64,000 nt of DNA from the NCBI RefSeq assembly GCF_024347435.1, contig NZ_AP025480.1, positions 3,224,001 to 3,288,000 of the forward strand, written 5' to 3'. Each line of letters starts with the position of its first letter. The first letter of the stretch is position 1. Made by a program: the position numbers and the translations under genes. This stretch comes from Vibrio cyclitrophicus (lineage in GTDB: Bacteria; Pseudomonadota; Gammaproteobacteria; Enterobacterales; Vibrionaceae). This document shows, piece after piece, positions 57,544 to 64,000 of this stretch. The notes beneath the pieces were generated by a model. That model worked only from the letters and a program-made list of their open reading frames with translations. It was not told where the DNA came from and ran no database searches.

Positions 57544-59169
57544 ATGACCGTTATGGAACATACTAAGGCTGCACAAATTGATCTAACTAAGCACGGACTG
57601 ACTGGCGTTACCGAAGTTCTTCGTAATCCTAGCTACGAGCAGTTATTCGTTGAAGAAACACTGCCGGGTCTAGAAGGCTACGAAAAAGGCGTAGTAACGG
57701 AACTAGGCTCCGTTGCGGTTGATACTGGTATCTTTACTGGCCGCTCACCAAAAGATAAGTACATTGTTAAAGATGACACAACACGCGATACCATGTGGTG
57801 GTCAGATCAAGGCAAAAATGACAACAAACCGATTACCACTGAAGTATGGGACGAGCTGAAAGAGCTTGTAACAACTCAGATATCTGGCAAGCGTCTGTTT
57901 GTCATCGACGGTTATTGTGGTGCTAACCCAGATACGCGTTTAAGTGTGCGTATTATCACTGAAGTAGCGTGGCAAGCGCACTTCGTTAAGAACATGTTCA
58001 TTCGTCCAACCGACGAAGAACTAGCAACGTTCGAACCTGATTTCGTGGTAATGAACGGTGCTAAAACAACCAACCCTAACTGGGAGAAACAAGGTCTAAA
58101 CTCTGAGAACTTTGTCGCTTTCAACCTGACTGAACGTGTTCAGATCATTGGCGGTACCTGGTACGGCGGTGAGATGAAAAAAGGTATGTTCGCAATGATG
58201 AACTACCTACTACCTCTACAAGGTATTGCTTCAATGCACTGTAGTGCAAACGTTGGCGAGAAAGGCGATGTCGCTATTTTCTTCGGTCTATCAGGCACTG
58301 GTAAAACAACCCTATCAACCGATCCTAAACGTGAGCTAATCGGTGATGATGAGCACGGTTGGGATGACGATGGTATCTTCAACTTTGAAGGTGGTTGTTA
58401 CGCGAAGACAATTCGTCTATCTAAAGAAGCTGAACCTGAAATCTACAACGCAATCCGTCGTGATGCACTACTAGAGAACGTAACGGTTCGTGGCGATGGT
58501 TCTATCGATTTTGATGACGGTTCAAAAACAGAGAACACTCGTGTTTCTTACCCGATTCATCACATCGACAACATTGTTAAACCAGTATCAAAAGCAGGTC
58601 ACGCTCAAAAAGTTATCTTCCTGACCGCTGATGCATTTGGTGTTCTACCGCCAGTATCTAAACTGACTCCAGAACAAACGAAGTACCACTTCCTATCTGG
58701 CTTCACAGCGAAACTAGCGGGTACAGAGCGCGGTATTACTGAGCCAACTCCTACGTTCTCTGCTGCGTTCGGTGCTGCATTCCTAACTCTTCACCCAACT
58801 CAGTACGCTGAAGTGCTTGTGAAACGTATGGAAGCGGCGGGAGCAGAAGCTTACCTAGTGAACACTGGTTGGAACGGCACAGGCAAACGTATCTCGATTC
58901 AAGATACTCGTGGCATCATTGACGCTATCTTAGATGGCTCAATCGACCAAGCGGATACTAAGGTTATCCCTATGTTTAACCTAGAAGTACCGCTAGCGTT
59001 GCACGACGTAGATCCTACGATTCTTGACCCGCGTGATACGTACACTGATCCATTGCAGTGGGAAAGCAAAGCGAAAGATCTAGCAGAGCGCTTCATCAAC
59101 AACTTTGACAAGTACACAGATAACGCTGAAGGTAAGTCACTGGTTGCTGCAGGTCCACAACTAGACTAA
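57544..59169 (+). CDS. pckA: Phosphoenolpyruvate carboxykinase (ATP)
   Basis: PckA turns oxaloacetate and ATP into PEP, CO2 and ADP, the first step of gluconeogenesis. Seen: TGRSPKDKY, the HCSANVGE metal/substrate block, P-loop [14 protein letters not shown] (about residues 247-260), and DDEHGWDD. 541 residues. Ribosome site AAGGAG about six bases upstream of ATG 57544. Transcribed alone between two terminators. Confidence 0.97.
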   Translation: MTVMEHTKAAQIDLTKHGLTGVTEVLRNPSYEQLFVEETLPGLEGYEKGVVTELGSVAVDTGIFTGRSPKDKYIVKDDTTRDTMWWSDQGKNDNKPITTEVWDELKELVTTQISGKRLFVIDGYCGANPDTRLSVRIITEVAWQAHFVKNMFIRPTDEELATFEPDFVVMNGAKTTNPNWEKQGLNSENFVAFNLTERVQIIGGTWYGGEMKKGMFAMMNYLLPLQGIASMHCSANVGEKGDVAIFFGLSGTGKTTLSTDPKRELIGDDEHGWDDDGIFNFEGGCYAKTIRLSKEAEPEIYNAIRRDALLENVTVRGDGSIDFDDGSKTENTRVSYPIHHIDNIVKPVSKAGHAQKVIFLTADAFGVLPPVSKLTPEQTKYHFLSGFTAKLAGTERGITEPTPTFSAAFGAAFLTLHPTQYAEVLVKRMEAAGAEAYLVNTGWNGTGKRISIQDTRGIIDAILDGSIDQADTKVIPMFNLEVPLALHDVDPTILDPRDTYTDPLQWESKAKDLAERFINNFDKYTDNAEGKSLVAAGPQLD

Positions 59170-59234
59170 CCCTAAAGTCTGCTCGGGGTTGAGCGAAATG
59201 CAAAGACCCTGTTTCAAAATGATATTTTTGTAGC

Positions 59235-59260
59235 AAGCCCCTCTTTTGAGGGGCTTTTTT
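59235..59260 (+). terminator. Terminator after pckA
   Basis: AAGCCCCTC/GAGGGGCTT stem, TTTT loop, T run. Confidence 0.93.
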
Positions 59261-59325
59261 GTTGCTGCTTACCCATTTTTGTTCCACTCTGTTTTAAGAC
59301 TAGTGAAAATTAAGGCTTTCAAGGA

Positions 59326-61296
59326 ATGAAAAAGGTATTCATGGTGCTCGGCATTGTGCTTTCCATCGTCGTTGCACTTCTCGCGGCGCTGCTATTAAGC
59401 TTACAAACTCAATACCGAGCTGATGTTGCTAACTTTTTTATCAAGCATACGATTGAACAACCTGTACTCATTGAAGATATTGAGTATCAGGCGCCGTATC
59501 ACATCACCTTGATGGGCATCACCCACAACCAACCTAAACAGCAAACGCCTCTTTATATCGATAAGATCGATATCTGGTTCAGTTCAGACTCTCTTATTGA
59601 AGCCAAGCTGGTTTTAGACTCGGTGTTAATCAGCGGACTCCAGTTAGAAGCTGACGATCGGGAAACACTCACATCGGTATTGACTCAACCAAGTCTCAAA
59701 CTCCATCAGTTGGCCATCAATAATCTAGATTTCTCGACTCCAGACTTTAATACACGAGGCATCAACCTCCAGATCTCCGAACCCATTTGGGGGGACAACC
59801 GTTCACTGCTGCCCTATGGCAAAACCCAACTCTCCGTCTCGCAATTGTATTGGCAAGGTGAAGCATTCGATAATCTGTTGATAGACTTAGACCTAAAACC
59901 GAGTGATAGCACCCTTTATGGCGCTTCATTTGATTGGCGTGGAGCCAAAATATCTGGACAGGCAGAACAATACCAACGCGATTGGTCATTGGTGAATGTC
60001 ACAGTCGATGGCTTACGATTAAACGAACAACAGACCCAAAGCCTGTTAAACAAAGATTGGGATGTCGCAGGCATTCAGATCAATCACATCAACAGTCTCG
60101 ATATTCTACGCAGTGACGTGCAATGGCAAGATGGCCACTTAACCGCTTTTGATGCGTCACTCGAAAATATCCAACTGCCTTTTAGATGGTGGGAGCAACA
60201 GCAAGCGACGCTCTCTCTGCAAGCAGAAGGTGTCATTTTAGATGATGACAGGTTCATCGACCCAAGCGTTAAGTTGAACCTCCAACCAAACCAGATTCTG
60301 ATTGAAGATTTCTATACTCAACTTCTTCAAGGCAGTATTCAACTGAATGGAAAAGTAACTCCGAGCACCGTTGAATTAACACAACTCGATGTTCGCGGAA
60401 TAAAGTGGATCAAGGAGAGCCTAGATGAACATTTACCTGCAGTTCGCCTAACGCCTTGGTTTGAAGAACTACAACAGATCTCTATCAAGCAACTTAACGT
60501 CGAACGCAGCCAACTCATTCAACTCGCCGAGAAACCTTACTGGCAAGTCTCAGGGCTACATATCGAGGGGCGTCAGGTTCAATTACTTCAAGACCGAAAA
60601 TTAGGTCTATGGCAGGGCAAGTTGATGGCCAGCGCCAACGATGCGAGCTATCAAAACATCCTCAGCGCCCAACCTGTGATTGAAATGCATAGCGAGCAGG
60701 GGAAATGGACGTTAACACGCCTGTTTGCCCCACTACGGGATGGTTATATTGAAGCAAATGCAACGCTCGATTTTAACAAAATAAGCAAACCATGGAGCTT
60801 AGATGTCTCTGCTGACGGATTACCAATCTCACTAATGTTGCAGCCACTTAAATTGCCACTCGATGCGACAGGTTATGGAGAATTCGAACTTCAAGCCGCA
60901 GGTTTGTACGGCGATTCACTAATGCTCGGGTACTCAACCTCAGGCCAACTTACTGGTAGCGTTCGCCAAGGCATGATGACCTTTAACGATACGCTTTCTG
61001 AAACCTCGAGTAATAATGTATTTGAAGTCCCAGAACTGAATGCCAGTTTTGACCGTGGCCGTTTCACCCTTGAACCAACGCACATCATTGGTGCATCCGC
61101 TGAAGCGCAAGGTTCGCAAAGGGTTCAAACGTTAACTGGCGAGGTCTCAGGAGAACTCGATTTGCTAGAAACTAGCAAACACACACTTTCCATCACCTTA
61201 ACTGACCAATGCCATCAAATCTCAGGAAAGCTCGACCAAGCGAAATATTCGGAGATTAATAACTGCCAACAAAAAAGCGCCACTCCACAGGAGTAG
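59326..61296 (+). CDS. AsmA-family inner-membrane protein
   Basis: A 656-residue protein of the AsmA-like group (YicH/AsmA/YhdP relatives), which bridge the periplasm and are linked to lipid transport and outer-membrane assembly. Seen: N-terminal membrane anchor (VFMVLGIVLSIVVALLAALLL), a long periplasmic part of beta-rich repeats, and the family-like C-terminal block LPLDATGYGEFELQAAG with GSVRQGMMTFND. No catalytic motif. It appears to stand alone, and its last 27 bases overlap the terminator of the opposite gene. Which AsmA paralogue it is remains open. Confidence 0.78.
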   Translation: MKKVFMVLGIVLSIVVALLAALLLSLQTQYRADVANFFIKHTIEQPVLIEDIEYQAPYHITLMGITHNQPKQQTPLYIDKIDIWFSSDSLIEAKLVLDSVLISGLQLEADDRETLTSVLTQPSLKLHQLAINNLDFSTPDFNTRGINLQISEPIWGDNRSLLPYGKTQLSVSQLYWQGEAFDNLLIDLDLKPSDSTLYGASFDWRGAKISGQAEQYQRDWSLVNVTVDGLRLNEQQTQSLLNKDWDVAGIQINHINSLDILRSDVQWQDGHLTAFDASLENIQLPFRWWEQQQATLSLQAEGVILDDDRFIDPSVKLNLQPNQILIEDFYTQLLQGSIQLNGKVTPSTVELTQLDVRGIKWIKESLDEHLPAVRLTPWFEELQQISIKQLNVERSQLIQLAEKPYWQVSGLHIEGRQVQLLQDRKLGLWQGKLMASANDASYQNILSAQPVIEMHSEQGKWTLTRLFAPLRDGYIEANATLDFNKISKPWSLDVSADGLPISLMLQPLKLPLDATGYGEFELQAAGLYGDSLMLGYSTSGQLTGSVRQGMMTFNDTLSETSSNNVFEVPELNASFDRGRFTLEPTHIIGASAEAQGSQRVQTLTGEVSGELDLLETSKHTLSITLTDQCHQISGKLDQAKYSEINNCQQKSATPQE

Positions 61297-61301
61297 GCGC
61301 C
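61270..61301 (-). terminator. Terminator of the yihY-dtd-yiiD operon, overlapping the AsmA gene end
   Basis: On minus, GCGCC-T-ACTCC pairs with GGAGT-GGCGC, followed by six T residues. It lies inside the last codons of the AsmA-family gene on plus, an economical overlap. Confidence 0.82.
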
Positions 61302-61324
61302 TTGTATCTGTTAGTCAGTGTCAG

Positions 61325-62260
61325 CTATACGCTTACGTTAGTGTCTGTTGATAATCGCTTTTTGTAGTCAGGGATCAGCATATAAGTGCCCGTGAATTCA
61401 ACCGCTTCAACATCGCCACTATGAATAGTCACGTGGATAATGATACGAGCCTTTCGACCTGAAGCGAGACGATCTAAATCACCACTGATTCCATCCAATG
61501 AAGTAGCAGCGACTGGGTTTTGCTCAACCGGGTGACGATAACGAATATTACTGTCAGCCAGAACGATATCACCAGTAAGTCCACGCTCTTTCATCAACAA
61601 CCAAGTCATTCCCCAGCCTGTTAATGTCGCTAAGGTGAAAGCTGAGCCTGCAAACATGGTGTTGTGAGGATTAAGGTTTGGGTTCAACTGAGCACTACAT
61701 TCAAACTGATAACCCGTGTATTGGTTAATTTTGATACCCATCTTGTCACTGATCGGAATTTGATTTTCCCAGCGCTGTTGTAGCTCATTACACCATTCAG
61801 GCTTACGCAGTACATCAGCCATCGGATCAAGGTGCTTCACCATCTGCTGATGACGAACTGGACCACGCTGGTCATTAATTTCACCACGACGCTCAAATTC
61901 GTTTTTCTCATAGAATGAGATCGCATCTTCACGTGCATTACACACTAGACGTTTGGCACCCTCTTGGCGAGCCAGTGACTCTAACGCCACTAAAATCAAT
62001 GAGCCCATGCCTTTACTTCGACGAGAGTTCTTTACCGCCATATAACGGATCTGACCTTCGAGGTCTGGAGTGATGTAAAGGCGGCCAATCGCCATCGGAC
62101 GGCCACGACCATCTACAATCATGCGATGGTGACTCATGGCATCATATTCATCACGCTCGGAACCTACCGGCATTCGCCAAGGTTCACGCAGCATCTGCCA
62201 ACGAAAATGGTAATACTTGTTCAGTTGATTTTCGGTGGTCGGTGTTATCAGTTTAAACAT
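61325..62260 (-). CDS. yiiD: GNAT acetyltransferase / hotdog thioesterase-like fusion (YiiD)
   Basis: Two domains in 311 residues: an N-terminal GNAT fold (residues 1-140, with acetyl-CoA loop RRSKGMGSLIL) and a C-terminal hotdog thioesterase-like domain (about 170-305, with LNPHNTMFAGSAF and HVTIHSGD). This is the YiiD architecture, placed after dtd as in E. coli yihY-dtd-yiiD. E. coli YiiD has been linked to fatty-acid initiation; whether this one acts likewise is inferred. It is 17 bases past the dtd stop. Confidence 0.9.
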   Translation of the reverse strand: MFKLITPTTENQLNKYYHFRWQMLREPWRMPVGSERDEYDAMSHHRMIVDGRGRPMAIGRLYITPDLEGQIRYMAVKNSRRSKGMGSLILVALESLARQEGAKRLVCNAREDAISFYEKNEFERRGEINDQRGPVRHQQMVKHLDPMADVLRKPEWCNELQQRWENQIPISDKMGIKINQYTGYQFECSAQLNPNLNPHNTMFAGSAFTLATLTGWGMTWLLMKERGLTGDIVLADSNIRYRHPVEQNPVAATSLDGISGDLDRLASGRKARIIIHVTIHSGDVEAVEFTGTYMLIPDYKKRLSTDTNVSV

Positions 62261-62276
62261 GCTTATCCTTTTAAGT

Positions 62277-62711
62277 TTAAACCTGCAGCCAGAATGTTAC
62301 TGGGCCATCATTAACCAATGACACTTTCATGTCGGCTGCAAATCGGCCACGTTCCGTTGGCAATACTGATTCACATTGGTTAGAGAAATAATCGTAAAGA
62401 CGCTCCGCATCTTCAGGGTTTGCTCCACGAGAAAAGCCCGCTCGAGTTCCCTTTTTTGTATCGGCTGGCAGTGTGAATTGAGAAACCACCAACACTTTAC
62501 CTTCAACCTGTTTTACGTTGAGGTTCATTTTTCCGTCTTCATCTTCAAAGACACGATAAGTTGTTACTCGTTCCATCAAACGTTTGGCTTTGGCTTCGTC
62601 ATCACCTTTTTCTACGCCTAATAGAACCAATAAGCCTTGTTCAATCTCACCAACTACTTCGCCATCAACTCGAACGGCAGCTTCACTTACTCTTTGAATC
62701 AGGGCTATCAC
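62277..62711 (-). CDS. dtd: D-aminoacyl-tRNA deacylase
   Basis: Dtd removes D-amino acids and glycine from mischarged tRNAs. Seen: start [18 protein letters not shown], the SQFTLPAD motif, and the [11 protein letters not shown] end with the GP cis-peptide signature. GTG 62711 gives 144 residues and has AAGGA about seven bases upstream; it lies inside the yihY 3' end (29-base overlap), so the two are translationally linked. The frame is open upstream, but that portion is part of yihY in another frame. Confidence 0.96.
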   Translation of the reverse strand: MIALIQRVSEAAVRVDGEVVGEIEQGLLVLLGVEKGDDEAKAKRLMERVTTYRVFEDEDGKMNLNVKQVEGKVLVVSQFTLPADTKKGTRAGFSRGANPEDAERLYDYFSNQCESVLPTERGRFAADMKVSLVNDGPVTFWLQV

Positions 62712-63624
62712 TGTTGTTTCCTTGTTCTGGAATTTCATCGTTATCCGCTGAGTGTACCATTTCTTGCGAGTCACTCCACTGTTCGTGCTCACCAAGCGCG
62801 GCTGTCACTTCAGCTCCAACTAGCACGATCAGCCAACACAAATAAACCCAAACAAAGAGAATCGGGATCGCCGCTAGCGCGCCGTAAATCAACTGGTAAG
62901 AAGGAAACTGAGTAATGTAAGCTGCAAAGCCTTTCTTACTCAATTCAAACAAAATTGCCGCCACCAAAGAACCTGCCGCGGCATGAGAAAAGTGTATCTT
63001 TTTGTTTGGAACAAGAAGATATAGGCCAAAAAACGCAAAGAAAGAGAGAATCAAAGGAAGTCTGCGAATAATGGTATTAAATGCACTCGATACGACTTCG
63101 TTTTGCAGCAAATTCAATGACGTCACGTAAGAGGTCGCTGCAATACTAGCGCCCACTAGAATAGGCCCAAGGGTCAGCACCATCCAGTACATGGAAAAAG
63201 ACAACACGGCACGTCGCTTTTCCGTTACTCGCCAGATGTAGTTTAGGTTCTTATCGATATTGGAGATCAACATCAGTGCAGCAACGAATAAGAACACACT
63301 ACCTACCGCTGTCATTTTGCCAGTATTGGCGACAAACTCTAACAAGGCACCATGCACCGCATCCCCAGACGCAGGAACAAAGTTGGTAATAACGAAGTTT
63401 TGAATCACGAGCCCAACATCAGCAAAAATTGAGAATGACGACAAAATAGAGAGCAGAACCGTCAACATCGGCACAATTGAGAGCAAAGTAATGTACGCCA
63501 AGTACCCGGCATTCACATTGACTCTATCGTGTGTCATTCGCGTGAGGAGATAGCGGGAAAACTGGATGCTTCCAGTGATTGCGTTTTTTATCTTCAACTT
63601 GTAACTCCCTGGTAACTCGTTCAT
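62683..63624 (-). CDS. yihY: YihY/BrkB family membrane protein (UPF0761)
   Basis: A polytopic inner-membrane protein of unknown function, not a virulence factor despite the BrkB name. Seen in 313 residues: six hydrophobic segments (about 40-65, 98-120, 140-160, 175-200, 215-235, 248-270), the family blocks [17 protein letters not shown] and [20 protein letters not shown], and an acidic soluble tail. First gene of yihY-dtd-yiiD, matching E. coli order. Confidence 0.92.
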   Translation of the reverse strand: MNELPGSYKLKIKNAITGSIQFSRYLLTRMTHDRVNVNAGYLAYITLLSIVPMLTVLLSILSSFSIFADVGLVIQNFVITNFVPASGDAVHGALLEFVANTGKMTAVGSVFLFVAALMLISNIDKNLNYIWRVTEKRRAVLSFSMYWMVLTLGPILVGASIAATSYVTSLNLLQNEVVSSAFNTIIRRLPLILSFFAFFGLYLLVPNKKIHFSHAAAGSLVAAILFELSKKGFAAYITQFPSYQLIYGALAAIPILFVWVYLCWLIVLVGAEVTAALGEHEQWSDSQEMVHSADNDEIPEQGNNSDSPDSKSK

Positions 63625-63666
63625 AGTCCTAATTAATATTCCTTTATTTAACTATAGGAAACTAGG

Positions 63667-64000
63667 ATGCCTTATTTAATAGTTATAGTCCTCTCTATTT
63701 TTACCCTAACTGGATGCCAGTCCGCTTATTACTCGGCTATGGAGCAAGTGGGATACCACAAGCGCGACATTATGGTCGATAGAGTGGAAGACGCTAAAGA
63801 GTCGCAGCAGGATGCTCAGGAAGAGTTTAGTAGCGCGCTAGAGGCGCTCAGCAGCCTGACTAACTTCAACGGTGGCGACCTTGAAGACATGTACAACCAA
63901 ATCAATGATAAATACCAAGACAGCGAGAAAGCCGCGCAAAATGTCAGTGACCGGATTGCTGCTATTGAAGATGTATCAGATGCGCTATTCGCCGAATGGC
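63667..64000 (+). CDS. DUF2959-like lipoprotein (partial, runs off the right edge)
   Basis: Seen: ATG 63667 with AGGA eight bases upstream, a signal peptide MPYLIVIVLSIFTLTGC whose lipobox TLTGC gives a lipidated Cys at residue 17, followed by a helical charged region (RDIMVDRVEDAKESQQDAQEE). It resembles the DUF2959 family of helical lipoproteins. The stop is beyond the window. Divergent from yihY across 42 bases. Confidence 0.85.
   Translation, partial: MPYLIVIVLSIFTLTGCQSAYYSAMEQVGYHKRDIMVDRVEDAKESQQDAQEEFSSALEALSSLTNFNGGDLEDMYNQINDKYQDSEKAAQNVSDRIAAIEDVSDALFAEW

Overview
The window reads as chromosome 1 of a marine Vibrio, most like the Splendidus group. The housekeeping order coaD / mutM-rpmG-rpmB / radC / coaBC-slmA / pyrE-rph / yicC / gmk-rpoZ-spoT-recG / envZ-ompR / greB-tex / bioH-comF-nfuA / nudE-cysQ / gspN-to-gspC / hslR-hslO / pckA is that of Vibrionaceae, and the proteins match Vibrio relatives (OmpR, RpmB, NfuA, RNase PH and Dtd are near-textbook). 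No rRNA, tRNA or CRISPR array was seen. The species call is inference.

Layout. 1-5.1 kb: cell-surface genes (GT9 and GT25 glycosyltransferases, a UDP-glucuronate-type epimerase) around coaD and mutM. The GT25 gene lies between two almost identical terminators. 5.3-8.3 kb: the rpmB-rpmG operon with a clear sigma70 promoter, a lone full-length TnpB nuclease gene with a LexA-box-like site just upstream, then radC. 8.5-14.4 kb: coaBC, slmA, a late lipid A acyltransferase, pyrE, rph, yicC.

14.36-21.54 kb is the accessory region: a roughly 7.2-kb integrative island in the 3' end of yicC, bounded by a 21-bp direct repeat (19/21 identical). It carries a tyrosine integrase, a complete flagellin gene behind a near-perfect sigma28 (FliA) promoter, a possible HUH-type replication or relaxase protein, an AlpA-like factor, a probable ribbon-helix-helix regulator next to five copies of the palindrome GTGAG-N-CTCAC, and an overlapping ATPase-HNH nuclease pair that looks like a Septu (PtuA-PtuB) anti-phage system. 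A mobile element that delivers both a FliA-controlled flagellin and an intracellular defence pair is the most novel item in the window. The reading that it changes a phage-exposed surface filament while adding internal immunity is a hypothesis.

21.6-41.5 kb: cold-shock protein, psiE, an NCS2 purine permease whose leader resembles a guanine-type purine riboswitch with a start-codon-sequestering helix, gmk-rpoZ-spoT-recG, envZ-ompR, greB, and a CsrB-family regulatory RNA on the minus strand with an upstream UvrY/VarA-type box between greB and tex. Then tex, a hypothetical gene, bioH, comF, nfuA, nudE and cysQ. Two copies of a 162-175 bp repeat with terminal inverted repeats lie at 25.5 and 37.3 kb.

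41.8-55.6 kb: a large von Willebrand A-domain lipoprotein, then the complete type II secretion operon gspC to gspN on the minus strand. 55.9-64 kb: hslR-hslO with a sigma32-like promoter, pckA, an AsmA-family protein, the yihY-dtd-yiiD operon, and the start of a lipoprotein gene running off the right edge.

Where the first in-frame start was not well supported, the start chosen here rests on Shine-Dalgarno spacing or family length, as stated in each entry.
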